NCBI GenBank assembly: GCA_027488845.1 | Contig: JAIYBC010000055.1 | Span: 1-43,190 of the forward strand | Direction: 5' to 3' | Source of the DNA: Verrucomicrobiales bacterium | GTDB taxonomy: Bacteria; Verrucomicrobiota; Verrucomicrobiia; Limisphaerales; UBA9464 | DNA length: 43,190 bases | Shown here: positions 30,324 to 38,717 of the stretch, in pieces | Layout: each line of letters starts with the position of its first letter | How positions within the stretch are numbered: the first letter of the stretch is position 1 | Notes under the pieces: generated by a model | Seen by the model: the letters and a program-made list of their open reading frames with translations, nothing else | What the model was told of the DNA's origin: nothing | Database searches by the model: none | Translations under genes and position numbers: made by a program

Positions 30324-31610
30324 ATGGCGATTCAGGATGAGATGCGGGATCTGGCGCTCCGGTCGAAGGCGGCTTCGCGCGGATTGGCCCGCCTTTCCTC
30401 GGCGGAGAAGGACCGGGCCCTGTCCGCGATGGCGGACGCCATCCTCGCCGCCGCCCCGGCTCTGAAGACCGCCAATGAAGCCGATCTCGAGGTCGGCCGC
30501 TCGCTGGGACTCAGCGGCGCCATGATGGATCGCCTGGCCCTGGATGACCGCCGGATCGCCGCCATGGCCCAGGGGTTGCGCGAAGTCGCCGCGCTTCCCG
30601 ACCCGGTGGGCCGCATTCTCGATGAACGGATCCGTCCGAACGGTCTCCGGCTCCGGAAGATCGCGGTCCCCATCGGCGTGGTGGTAATCATCTACGAGTC
30701 GCGTCCCAACGTCACCGCGGACGCCGCCTCGCTCTGCCTGAAGACCGGGAACGCCACCATCCTGCGCGGAGGCAAGGAGGCGTTGAACTCCAACCGCCTC
30801 ATCGCATCGACCCTGGTCGCCGCCGCGCGGGCCGCGGTTCCCGGTTTCCCCGAGGATGCCATCCTCGTCGTCCCCACCAGCGACCGCGAAGCCATCCCCG
30901 CGCTCCTTTCGCAGACCGATTGCGTCGACCTCTGCATGCCACGTGGCGGCGAAGGCTTGATCCGCGCCGTCACCGCCTGCAGCAAGGTGCCGGTGATCAA
31001 GCACTACAAGGGCGTCTGCCACGTCTACGTCCACGCCGCGGCGGACCTCGGCATGGCGGAGGAGATCGTCTTCAACGCCAAGTGCCAGCGTCCCTCCACC
31101 TGCAACGCCGCGGAGACCCTGCTCGTGGACCGCTCGGTGGCCGCACGGTTCCTGCCTTGCGTCACCTCGAGGCTGCTGGGCAAGGGGGTCGCCTTCCACG
31201 CGGATCCGGAAGCGCTGCCGGGAATCCGCTTCGGCGCCGGCAACCGTCCCGTCGAAGCCCGTGAGGCCACCGAGGAGGACTGGTCGACGGAGTACAACGA
31301 CTACGTCCTCAACGTGCGCGTGGTCGCCGACGTGGACGAGGCGATCGCGCACATCCACCGGCATGGCTCGGCGCACAGCGACACCATCGTGACCGCGGAC
31401 ACGGTGGTGGCGGGGCGTTTCCTCCAGGAGGTCGACTCGGCGGCGGTCTATTGGAACGCATCGACGCGGTTCACCGACGGAGCCGAGTACGGCATGGGCG
31501 CCGAGATCGGCATCAGCACCGACAAGATCGGCGCGCGGGGACCGATGGGCCTCGAGGAGCTCTGCACCTACAAGTGGCAGGGTTTCGGGACGGGGCAGGT
31601 CCGCGTCTGA
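30324..31610 (+). CDS. proA: Gamma-glutamyl phosphate reductase (glutamate-5-semialdehyde dehydrogenase)
   Basis: 428 residues, normal ProA length, of the aldehyde-dehydrogenase superfamily. The cofactor-domain phrase IYESRPNVTADAASLCLKTGN lies near 123-143, LRGGKEA near 147, and the catalytic cysteine C260 sits in CQRPSTCNAAETLLV. The C-terminal TDGAEYGMGAEIGIST block is also typical. It catalyses NADPH-dependent reduction of glutamyl-5-phosphate, the second step of proline synthesis. proB is not in the window. ATG 30324 gives the expected N-terminus. Confidence 0.96.
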   Translation: MAIQDEMRDLALRSKAASRGLARLSSAEKDRALSAMADAILAAAPALKTANEADLEVGRSLGLSGAMMDRLALDDRRIAAMAQGLREVAALPDPVGRILDERIRPNGLRLRKIAVPIGVVVIIYESRPNVTADAASLCLKTGNATILRGGKEALNSNRLIASTLVAAARAAVPGFPEDAILVVPTSDREAIPALLSQTDCVDLCMPRGGEGLIRAVTACSKVPVIKHYKGVCHVYVHAAADLGMAEEIVFNAKCQRPSTCNAAETLLVDRSVAARFLPCVTSRLLGKGVAFHADPEALPGIRFGAGNRPVEAREATEEDWSTEYNDYVLNVRVVADVDEAIAHIHRHGSAHSDTIVTADTVVAGRFLQEVDSAAVYWNASTRFTDGAEYGMGAEIGISTDKIGARGPMGLEELCTYKWQGFGTGQVRV

Positions 31611-31665
31611 GGTCCGGCATGGCGGTCGGTCGTCGCGGATTTCGCCGCCGATCCCGCGGCTTCGG

Positions 31666-31845
31666 TCAGGCCCGCGAGGCGAGGAACGCGAGCAGCGCCA
31701 TGCCCGCGAGCAGCAGGAGGAGACCCGCCGCGAGAAACAGCTTCAGGGCGAGCCGGGTGATCCTCCAGACAAGCCACGCCGCAACCGCCACCGCCATCAC
31801 GCCCACCACCGCGGCGAACAGCAGGGCTGGTGTCGGTGCGTCCAC
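31666..31845 (-). CDS. Very small two-helix membrane protein
   Basis: 59 residues from GTG 31845. Two hydrophobic helices (about 5-27 and 34-57) are separated by a short basic turn with W and R residues. It starts 13 nt after the aroG stop on the same strand, so it is probably co-transcribed. The frame continues upstream into aroG without similarity, which favours the GTG. Function unknown. Short hydrophobic frames can arise by chance in GC-rich DNA, but position and composition make this one plausible. Confidence 0.5.
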   Translation of the reverse strand: MDAPTPALLFAAVVGVMAVAVAAWLVWRITRLALKLFLAAGLLLLLAGMALLAFLASRA

Positions 31846-31858
31846 GGCGCAGGCAGAT

Positions 31859-32932
31859 TCAGGCCACGGTCGCTGGCGCCCCAGCACGGGCGCGGCGCAG
31901 CACGTCCGCGCCATGCCGCAGCATCCTCTCGGTGACTTCCCAGCCGAGGCAGGCGTCCGTGATGCTCACGCCGTACTGGAGGGATCCCGGATCCTTGAGC
32001 GGTTGGGCGCCCTCGTGGAGGTTGCTCTCGATCATCACGCCGATCAGCGGTTCACAGCCTTCGGCGCGTTGCGCGATCAGGTTCATCCAGACGTCCTCCT
32101 GCCGGGCATGCTGCTTGCCGGAGTTGGCGTGGCTGCAGTCCACCATGAGGCCGTGGGGGAGCTTGGCGGCGCGCAGGCTTGCGGCGGCTTCCGCGATGGA
32201 CGCGGCGTCGAAGTTCGTGCGCGCACGGCCGCCGCGCAGGACCACATGGCCGTCCGCGTTGCCGGTGGTCTGGACCACACAGGTCGCCCCTTCCTGGTCG
32301 ATGCCCAGGAAATGGTGCGGATGACGCGCGGAGAGCATCGCGTCGACCGCGATCTGCAGCGATCCGTCGGTCCCGTTCTTGAACCCGACCGGCATCGACA
32401 GCCCGCTCGCCATCTCCCGATGGGTCTGGCTCTCGGTGGTCCGGGCCCCGATCGCGGCCCAGCTCACCAGGTCGGCCAGGTACTGGGGCACCACAGGATC
32501 CAGGAACTCCGTCGCCGCCGGGAGGCCGAGCTGGTTCACGGCCAGCAGCAGGCGTCGCCCGGTGCGGAGGCCGGTGTCCACGTCGTAGGAGCCGTCCAGG
32601 TGCGGGTCGTTGATCAGGCCCTTCCAGCCGATCGTGGTCCGCGGCTTCTCGAAGTACACCCGCATGACCAGGAAGAGCTGGTCGGACACCTCCGCCGCGA
32701 GGGCCGAAAGCCGCCGCGCGTATTCCATGGCCGCGGCGGGATCGTGGATCGAACACGGGCCGACCACGACCAGCAGGCGCGGGTCCTCGCCGTGGAGGAT
32801 CCGCTGCACGGTCCGCCTCCCGGTCACGACGGTTTCGTTGGCGCGCACATCCATCGGAAGCGCGTGCTTGAGTTCGCTTGGCGCCAGGAGGCGACGGGCG
32901 GAGACGACACGCAGGTCGTTCGTCTTTTGCAT
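31859..32932 (-). CDS. aroG: 3-deoxy-7-phosphoheptulonate (DAHP) synthase, class I
   Basis: 357 residues, the size of E. coli AroF/G/H. Motifs are [10 protein letters not shown] near 57-66, [12 protein letters not shown] near 95, [20 protein letters not shown] near 160, KNGTDGS near 186, and [10 protein letters not shown] near 266. These provide the metal and PEP/E4P ligands. The enzyme condenses PEP and erythrose 4-phosphate at entry to the shikimate pathway. Which feedback isoform it represents cannot be read by eye, so the symbol denotes the family. It lies 61 nt downstream of the PPIase gene. Confidence 0.94.
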   Translation of the reverse strand: MQKTNDLRVVSARRLLAPSELKHALPMDVRANETVVTGRRTVQRILHGEDPRLLVVVGPCSIHDPAAAMEYARRLSALAAEVSDQLFLVMRVYFEKPRTTIGWKGLINDPHLDGSYDVDTGLRTGRRLLLAVNQLGLPAATEFLDPVVPQYLADLVSWAAIGARTTESQTHREMASGLSMPVGFKNGTDGSLQIAVDAMLSARHPHHFLGIDQEGATCVVQTTGNADGHVVLRGGRARTNFDAASIAEAAASLRAAKLPHGLMVDCSHANSGKQHARQEDVWMNLIAQRAEGCEPLIGVMIESNLHEGAQPLKDPGSLQYGVSITDACLGWEVTERMLRHGADVLRRARAGAPATVA

Positions 32933-32993
32933 GGTTTTCAGGATCAGTCTAGGTCGGGAAGGACGTGTCGGGCAATGCGGACCTCCGGGCCCG

Positions 32994-34193
32994 TCAGTAG
33001 GCCATCGGACGGGGCGCCGAGGCGGAGATGCGGATGCCGGCCGTCAGCTTGAGTCGGTCGCCGTACTCGGGGATCCTCACCTCCATCTCGCGTTGGACGA
33101 GCATCTCGCGGATCTGGCCCTCGACCTCCTCGTAGGGGATCACCCGCGCGGGTACCGGTTCGATCACCTTGAAGATGTGGAAGCCGAACTGGGTCGACAC
33201 CACGTCGCTGATCTCCCCGGGCTTCATGGACCAGGCCGCCTTGTCGAACTCCTCGAACATCTGCTTCCGTTGGATGACATATTCGCCTCCGCGTTCCTTC
33301 GATGCCGGGTCCTCGCTCACTTCCCGGGCGATCGCGGCGAAGTCGCCGCCCGCCTTCAGCCGTGCCAGAGTCTCATCCGCCTTCTTCCGTTTGGCCGCCA
33401 CCGCGTCGGCGGGCAGGGGCAGATGGGAGTCCGGGGTGATCGTGGCGAAGAAGATCTGAGCCGCCTTCACCTGCTCGGGCTTCTTCCAGCGGTTCGGCTC
33501 CTCCTCGTAGTAGCGCCGGACGTCCGCGTCGGGGATCTTCACCTTCGACTTCACTTCCCGGTCGAGGATGGTCACCACCAAGGCTTCCTCGAACTTCTCG
33601 GCGAGGAACGCCTCCCGCGAATAGCCCGCCGCGTTCACGGCCTTCCAGAACTCCTCCTCGGACGGCGCGTTCTTGATGATGCCTTCGATGCGGCTCTTGG
33701 TCTCGAACTGAGCGCGGTTCGTGTCCGCCGCGTTGGCCTGGGACAACACGAGCTGGACGAAGACCATCGTGTTCAGCGTGCGCGCCCGGAAGTCGTGGAT
33801 CTCGCGCTCGGTCAGGATCTTCCCGTTCGCCGCCGCCTCCGCGATGCCCCGCGAGACCTTGGCGTTCACCGCCGAGGCCGCGACACGCACGCCCTCGCCA
33901 GACGCCCAGATGTTGTCGGTCTCCACTTCGGGCGCCCCTTTTCCGGGTGGCGGGACCGTCCCGGACGGAACGAGCGGGATCCCGGCGGTCGGAGCGGGGG
34001 ACGGCAGGTTGGTCTGGGCCGGCGACGACGCATTGGTCGGCTTCCGGCCCGCGGTCGGGACTCCCGCCCCGGTGATCGCATCCATCGAGTTGGTCAGGAC
34101 CAGCTTCGGCACTGGACGCCCTCCGGCTCCCGGCGTGGACTGCGCCAGGACCGTCGGGACAAGCAGGATGAACAGGACCGTCGACAACCTCAT
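32994..34193 (-). CDS. Exported parvulin-type peptidylprolyl isomerase (SurA/PrsA-like)
   Basis: 399 residues. A signal peptide (about 1-18, ending VLAQ) precedes a Pro/Thr/Ser-rich low-complexity linker (about 25-90). An N-terminal SurA-like helical chaperone region spans about 95-240. A single parvulin domain (about 240-350) is recognisable from [29 protein letters not shown] and FGFHIFKV. It would assist folding of secreted or outer-membrane proteins in the periplasm. SurA of E. coli has two parvulin domains; only one is visible here. FolB lies 118 nt upstream on the same strand. Confidence 0.88.
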   Translation of the reverse strand: MRLSTVLFILLVPTVLAQSTPGAGGRPVPKLVLTNSMDAITGAGVPTAGRKPTNASSPAQTNLPSPAPTAGIPLVPSGTVPPPGKGAPEVETDNIWASGEGVRVAASAVNAKVSRGIAEAAANGKILTEREIHDFRARTLNTMVFVQLVLSQANAADTNRAQFETKSRIEGIIKNAPSEEEFWKAVNAAGYSREAFLAEKFEEALVVTILDREVKSKVKIPDADVRRYYEEEPNRWKKPEQVKAAQIFFATITPDSHLPLPADAVAAKRKKADETLARLKAGGDFAAIAREVSEDPASKERGGEYVIQRKQMFEEFDKAAWSMKPGEISDVVSTQFGFHIFKVIEPVPARVIPYEEVEGQIREMLVQREMEVRIPEYGDRLKLTAGIRISASAPRPMAY

Positions 34194-34311
34194 GGGGCGC
34201 GCAGCCTATGGAAGCGCCGCCGCCTAAGCAATGTCCCGCCGGTGTTCCCTCCGCAGACCGACTGGGCGTCCCTGTTTGGTCCCGGCTCCGTTCCCTTGGT
34301 ATGGAGCAGGC

Positions 34312-34659
34312 CTAGCCCGGTCGGACGACCTCCACCGAGACATGGCGGGCCTCCGGCAGGATGAACTTCTTCACCTCCACCCGGACCTTTCGTGGGTGGA
34401 ATTCCGTCAGGACCATCGAAGACAGGTCGCCGGCCAGCCTCTCGATCAGCTTCCACGAGCGGCCGTCGCCGAAGGCCAGGATGCGCCGGCTCACCGCGTA
34501 GTAGTCGATCGTCCGGGACAGGTCGTCGCCGTCCGCCGCGGGGCCGAAGTCGTGCCAGAGGTCCACCGAGATCAGGAGGCGCTGGGCGTTGGCACGTTCG
34601 GAGTCGGGCACGCCGACGTGGTAGGTGACCTCGAGGTCAACGATGCGGATGATGTCCAT
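34312..34659 (-). CDS. folB: Dihydroneopterin aldolase
   Basis: 115 residues, the normal FolB length. Family landmarks are I-x-D-L-x-V near residue 5, [14 protein letters not shown] near 16-29 with the conserved Glu21, DYYAVSRRI near 52-60, and LIERLA near 71-76. A lysine pair (VKKF) lies near 96-99 where FolB has its catalytic lysine. It cleaves 7,8-dihydroneopterin to 6-hydroxymethyl-dihydropterin and glycolaldehyde in folate synthesis. The ATG lies 23 nt inside the end of the HAD-Nudix gene, which implies translational coupling. Confidence 0.92.
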   Translation of the reverse strand: MDIIRIVDLEVTYHVGVPDSERANAQRLLISVDLWHDFGPAADGDDLSRTIDYYAVSRRILAFGDGRSWKLIERLAGDLSSMVLTEFHPRKVRVEVKKFILPEARHVSVEVVRPG

Positions 34660-35713
34660 TCTGGTGGTCGATGGCCGCGAGCAGCAGCCGGGTGGGGGTG
34701 TTGAGGGGCAGCGCGTCGGCCTCGCTGCGGGTGAGCCAACGGAACTCCTGTGCCTCGGAATTGAGGCGCACCTGCTGTCCGGGAAGCGCGACGCAGGTGT
34801 AGTTGAGCAGCAGGAAATGGGCGTCGCGGTAGAATTCCGGCGGTCTCACCGCGTCCTGCACCATCACGAAACGGATGTCGCGGACTTCCAGCGCGGTCTC
34901 CTCGAGCAACTCCCGTCGCAGGGCGGCCTCCGAGGGTTCACCCCATTCGATCTTCCCGCCCGGGATCCCCCATAGCCCGGACCACTTCGCGGTCCGCACG
35001 AGCAGCATCCGTCCCTCCTCGTCGAGGACGAGGGCTCCCACGGTGGGTATCGGATGACGCGGCCGTGCCGCGATCGCCCCCAGTCGGAGCCCGGACTCTT
35101 CGAGGTGGCGGCGGAGTTCCCGGAGGTTCTCCACGATCAGGTCGGGACGGCTTTCCCGAAGCTGTCCGAGACTGTTGTAGCCGGTGAGCACCGCCACCGA
35201 CCGGATGCCGCCGTGCCGCGCGGTCTCGATGTCGTGCTGCATGTCGCCGATGAACACCGTCTCGGCGGGGTCGAGTCCGTTTTCCTCCAGAACAAGGCGG
35301 ATCCGTTCCTTCTTGTCGTGGACGCCGAGGTAGGAGCGGTCGAGGTATCTTCCGAATCCCGTGGCCCGGTCCTGGACCTCGAAGTGTTCCGGATGCACCG
35401 CGCTCAGCAGGAATGTCCGGAACCCCTTTTCCCTGCAGTATCTGAGGAAGTCCTCCGCATGGGGCAGGGGAACCACCGACTCCTGGACCTGACGGAAGCG
35501 TTCGTGGAACCACGTCTCCAACTGGGGCAGCGGAACATGGGGCACGCGCTCCTCGTAGAATCCGCGGAACGGAAGCCGGAACTCCGTCCGGAAGGCGTCC
35601 AGGGTCATGGGCTCGACTCCGGAACGCTCGAAGGCGTGGTTCGAGGCGTGCCAGACCGCCGGCAGGTCGTCCACCAGGGTGCCGGACCAGTCGAAGATCA
35701 CGTTGCGGATCAC
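34637..35713 (-). CDS. HAD-family phosphatase fused to Nudix hydrolase
   Basis: 358 residues from a GTG start with AGGGTG about six bases upstream. The N-terminal HAD domain (about 1-210) has motif [10 protein letters not shown] with nucleophile D8 but Ser10 where most HAD phosphatases have the acid/base Asp. Motif II is Ser104, motif III the Lys in DKKER, and motif IV GDMQHD at 156-161. The C-terminal Nudix domain (about 221-350) has a near-complete box, G253-x5-E259-x7-REL-x-EE. The 3' end overlaps folB by 23 nt. I infer a role in removing phosphates from dihydroneopterin triphosphate; HAD-Nudix house-cleaning of other nucleotides is the alternative. Confidence 0.88.
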   Translation of the reverse strand: MIRNVIFDWSGTLVDDLPAVWHASNHAFERSGVEPMTLDAFRTEFRLPFRGFYEERVPHVPLPQLETWFHERFRQVQESVVPLPHAEDFLRYCREKGFRTFLLSAVHPEHFEVQDRATGFGRYLDRSYLGVHDKKERIRLVLEENGLDPAETVFIGDMQHDIETARHGGIRSVAVLTGYNSLGQLRESRPDLIVENLRELRRHLEESGLRLGAIAARPRHPIPTVGALVLDEEGRMLLVRTAKWSGLWGIPGGKIEWGEPSEAALRRELLEETALEVRDIRFVMVQDAVRPPEFYRDAHFLLLNYTCVALPGQQVRLNSEAQEFRWLTRSEADALPLNTPTRLLLAAIDHQNGHHPHR

Positions 35714-35777
35714 GCGTTCACCCTATGGCCGAATGGCGTCCGGACCAAACCCGCAAGTCGCCGCAAGTCGGGGGGAC

Positions 35778-36311
35778 TCAACGTGCCGCGTCCAGTACCG
35801 TCATCAGCTTCCATGCGGCCTGCATCGAGGGGAACGCCAGGTCCTCGGCCGCGACTTCGACGGGATCGTACCAGTCCGCCGCGCCCACCTCTTCTGGATC
35901 GATCCGGAGCGTCCGGTCGGTGGTCGTCGCCGTGAAGAACAGGTCGAGCACCGGATAGGTGACTTCGCGGAACCGGTATTGGTTCGGCTGCGAACAGAGG
36001 AAACCCACCTGCTCCAGCCGGATCCCCAGTTCCTCGGCGATTTCCCGTCCGACGGCGTCCTCGGCCCGTTCCCCGATGTCGATGAACCCGCCGGCCGGGG
36101 CCAGCCGACCCTTCGCCGGATCCTTCCCGCGCCGGATCAGCAATGTGCGGCCGTCTTCCCGACGGATGAACACGGCGACGGCAACCGCGGGATTGAAGTA
36201 GTAGCGGAAACCGCAACCCGGGCAGTCGAAGGGTTGAGCCGGCGACGTCGTCGTGGACGTCCTGGGCCGGGCGCAGCGGGGACAATGGAGGAAGAATTCC
36301 GAGGGATGCAT
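35778..36311 (-). CDS. Zinc-ribbon Nudix hydrolase
   Basis: 177 residues from ATG 36311; the frame stays open upstream but overlaps the divergent Tat protein gene and has no similarity there. The N-terminal zinc ribbon has C10/C13 and C30/C33, and the perfect Nudix box G75-x5-E81-x7-REI-x-EELGI spans 75-97. The arrangement recalls NudC-like NADH pyrophosphatases, but the protein is shorter and lacks the NudC SQPWPFPxS signature; a CSQPNQYRF phrase occupies a similar place. Substrate unknown. It lies 64 nt upstream of the HAD-Nudix gene on the same strand. Confidence 0.88.
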   Translation of the reverse strand: MHPSEFFLHCPRCARPRTSTTTSPAQPFDCPGCGFRYYFNPAVAVAVFIRREDGRTLLIRRGKDPAKGRLAPAGGFIDIGERAEDAVGREIAEELGIRLEQVGFLCSQPNQYRFREVTYPVLDLFFTATTTDRTLRIDPEEVGAADWYDPVEVAAEDLAFPSMQAAWKLMTVLDAAR

Positions 36312-36372
36312 CGGCTGGCTTCGTGGCGACTTCGGGATTTTCTCACGCCCGTTCCCGCGACAGGATGTCCGA

Positions 36373-37323
36373 ATGCTCAGCCGAAGGGACTTCTTCCGCA
36401 ATGCCACGGTCGCCGCGGCTGCCGCGGCCGCGGGTTGCTCCGGGCTGGTGGGTGCGGATGGCATCATCGACACCCACACCCACTTCTACGACCCGACCCG
36501 GCCCACCGGCGTGTCCTGGCCGCCGGAAGGGGATCCCGTCCTTCATCGCCCGGTCCTTCCTTCCGAATACCGCCGCATGGCTGAGCCGCTGGGAGTCGCC
36601 GGAACCGTGGTGGTCGAGGCGAGTCCGCGGGACGAAGACAACGAATCGGTCCTCGACCTCGCCGACCGGGATCCGTTCCTGCTCGGTTTCATCGGTTTCC
36701 TCCATCCCGGCCGGCCCGGATTCCGGCGGAGGTTGGAAGGCCTGGCACACAGGCCGAAGTTCCGCGGGATCCGGGTCGGCGGTTGGAACGAAGGCCTGAG
36801 GCCGACGGATCCGGCTTGGATCGCCGACCTTGAACACCTCGCCGACCTCGGGCTGACGGTCGACCTCCTCGTGGGGCCCAAGGAGATGCCGGTGGTCGAA
36901 CAATTGGCCGCCCGCATTCCCCGCCTGTCCTTCGTGGTCGACCATTGCGCCAACATCCTCATGGGGCCGCCTCCACACGAGTCCGCCTGGGTGGAGGGCA
37001 TCGTCGCCTGCCACTACCGCGACAACGTCTTCATGAAGCTCTCCGGACTGGTCGAGGGCACAGGCCGAACCGACGGCACGGCGCCGCGCCCGTTGGACGT
37101 CTATCGGCCGGTCCTCGACACGCTGTGGCGGGTGTTCGGCGAGGACCGGCTGATGTTCGGCTCGAATTGGCCGGTGTCCTCGCGTTTCGCCCCTTTCGGC
37201 ACGGTGCTCGGAATCCTGGATGACTACCTGAAGCCCATGGGCCAAGGTGCTCGGCGAAAGGTGCTGACCCGCAACGCCGCCCGGATCTACGGACTCCAGC
37301 CCCGCCGTTCCACGAAGCCATGA
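36373..37323 (+). CDS. Tat-exported amidohydrolase-2 (lactonase-like) protein
   Basis: 316 residues from ATG 36373. A twin-arginine signal, SRRDFF at residues 3-8, is followed by an Ala-rich h-region ending AAGCSG, which could also act as a lipobox. The TIM-barrel amidohydrolase-2 domain has the HxH metal motif in DTHTHFYD near 33-40, a histidine in VVDHCAN, and FGSNWPV near 261-267. Many relatives have Asp in the last motif; Asn appears here. COG3618-type members hydrolyse sugar or aromatic lactones. The stop overlaps the next gene by 4 nt (ATGA). Confidence 0.85.
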   Translation: MLSRRDFFRNATVAAAAAAAGCSGLVGADGIIDTHTHFYDPTRPTGVSWPPEGDPVLHRPVLPSEYRRMAEPLGVAGTVVVEASPRDEDNESVLDLADRDPFLLGFIGFLHPGRPGFRRRLEGLAHRPKFRGIRVGGWNEGLRPTDPAWIADLEHLADLGLTVDLLVGPKEMPVVEQLAARIPRLSFVVDHCANILMGPPPHESAWVEGIVACHYRDNVFMKLSGLVEGTGRTDGTAPRPLDVYRPVLDTLWRVFGEDRLMFGSNWPVSSRFAPFGTVLGILDDYLKPMGQGARRKVLTRNAARIYGLQPRRSTKP

Positions 37324-38615
37324 AGCCGTCCCTCGTCGCCTCACTCCTCCTCGCGTGCGCCGTCCCGGTGGATGCCGCCACGCTCCTCCTGAAGAACGCG
37401 ACGGTCCACACGGTATCGGGTCCGGTCCTGACCAACGCGCCGGTGTTGGTCCGCGATGGCCGCATCGTGTCCGTCGGGGGTTCGCCGGCCACCGCGGACA
37501 AGGTCGTGGACCTCCACGGGCTCCAACTGTTCCCCGGACTCATCACGCCGACCTCGGTGCTCGGCCTCCAGGAGATCGATGCGCTCCGGCAATCGAAGGA
37601 CACCACCGAGGTCGGGGAGTTCACCCCCGATGTCGCGGCGTGGATCGCGGTGAACCCCGACAGCGAACTCATCCCCGTGGCGCGCGCCGGCGGCTACACC
37701 CATGTCCAGGTGGTTCCCTTGGGCGGCATCGTTTCCGGCTCGAGCGCGGTGATCCGGCTGCGCGGTTGGACCATCGAGGACCTCACGGTGGAGCCGCGCT
37801 GCGCCCTCCATGTCCGTTGGCCTTCCTTCTCGATCGACACCACGCCACGGGAGACGGCCGGAAACAAGGATTCCTGGAAGTCGGTGGAGGATCAGAACAA
37901 GGACCGCGACAAGGTCCTGCGGCGGATCGACGAGTTCTTCGACCAGGCCCAGGCCTATGACGAAGCCAAGAAGGCCGCCGGGTCGGGCCCGTTCCAGGTG
38001 GTTCCCGCTTGGGAGGCCATGCTGCCGTTCGTCCGTCGCGAAAGGCCCGTATGGGTCCATGCCGACGAGGTCCGTCAGATCCGTTCCGCGGTCCGATGGT
38101 TGTCGCGGCGGAAGTTCTCCGGAGTCATCGCCGGTGGCCGTGACGCCTGGCGTGAGGCCTCGCTGCTGGCCTCGAACGGTGTGGCGGTGGCCTATGAACA
38201 TGTCTTCACCCAACCTCCCCGCGACGTCGATCCCTACGATGTCCAGTTCTCGGCCCCGGCCATCCTCGCGGCCTCCGGCGTGACGGTGGCGTTCACCGAG
38301 GGCACGGACCGGTTCGGTGCCAGCAGCATCCGCAACGTACCCCACGCCGCGGCCCAGGCCCGTGCGTTCGGGCTTTCCCATGAAGAAGCCGTCCGTGGGC
38401 TCACGCTGTATCCGGCCCGGATCCTGGGACTGGCGGACCGACTCGGTTCCATCGAGTCCGGCCGCGAGGCCACGCTGATCGCCTTGGACGGCGACGTCCT
38501 CGACATCCGGTCCAACGTGCGCCGCATGTGGATCGCGGGTGAGGAGATGGACCTCTCCTCGCGTCACACCCGACTCAACGACCGGTACCGGAGTCGGCCC
38601 CGTCCAACCCCTTGA
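37320..38615 (+). CDS. Exported amidohydrolase-fold protein lacking the HxH motif
   Basis: 431 residues with a signal peptide (about 1-19, ending VDAA). The small beta-sandwich start (LLLKNATVHTVSG, VLVRDGRIVSVGG) and the C-terminal SIESGREATLIALDGD are typical of imidazolonepropionase-like amidohydrolases. Where active members have PGLIDxHxH, this protein has FPGLITPTSVLGL near 71-83, so the binuclear metal site is altered. VHADE and EGTD remain. Related exported proteins with a non-histidine segment here occur in PVC bacteria, as far as I recall. It may be a non-hydrolytic or differently metallated paralogue working with the overlapping lactonase-like protein. Confidence 0.82.
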   Translation: MKPSLVASLLLACAVPVDAATLLLKNATVHTVSGPVLTNAPVLVRDGRIVSVGGSPATADKVVDLHGLQLFPGLITPTSVLGLQEIDALRQSKDTTEVGEFTPDVAAWIAVNPDSELIPVARAGGYTHVQVVPLGGIVSGSSAVIRLRGWTIEDLTVEPRCALHVRWPSFSIDTTPRETAGNKDSWKSVEDQNKDRDKVLRRIDEFFDQAQAYDEAKKAAGSGPFQVVPAWEAMLPFVRRERPVWVHADEVRQIRSAVRWLSRRKFSGVIAGGRDAWREASLLASNGVAVAYEHVFTQPPRDVDPYDVQFSAPAILAASGVTVAFTEGTDRFGASSIRNVPHAAAQARAFGLSHEEAVRGLTLYPARILGLADRLGSIESGREATLIALDGDVLDIRSNVRRMWIAGEEMDLSSRHTRLNDRYRSRPRPTP

Positions 38616-38658
38616 CCGCCGGTTCCCGGTCCTTCGTCGATCGGCCAACAGGCAAAAG

Positions 38659-38690
38659 AAAAGCGGCACCCGGAAACGGGTGCCGCTTTT
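38659..38690. terminator. Strong bidirectional intrinsic terminator
   Basis: Perfect 14-bp inverted repeat: AAAAGCGGCACCCG at 38659-38672 and CGGGTGCCGCTTTT at 38677-38690, with a GAAA tetraloop. TTTTGCTTT follows on the plus strand, and CTTTTCTTTTGCC on the minus strand. It lies between convergent genes ending at 38615 (+) and 38718 (-), serving both. Confidence 0.93.
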
Positions 38691-38717
38691 GCTTTGGGTC
38701 GGACGGGTATCCGGCGA

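Noticed and set aside
30036-31376. 446-codon minus-strand frame opposite proA
   Set aside because: Antisense shadow of proA, which has the catalytic Cys motif and full-length family similarity; the frame also runs through the leftward terminator without domain content.
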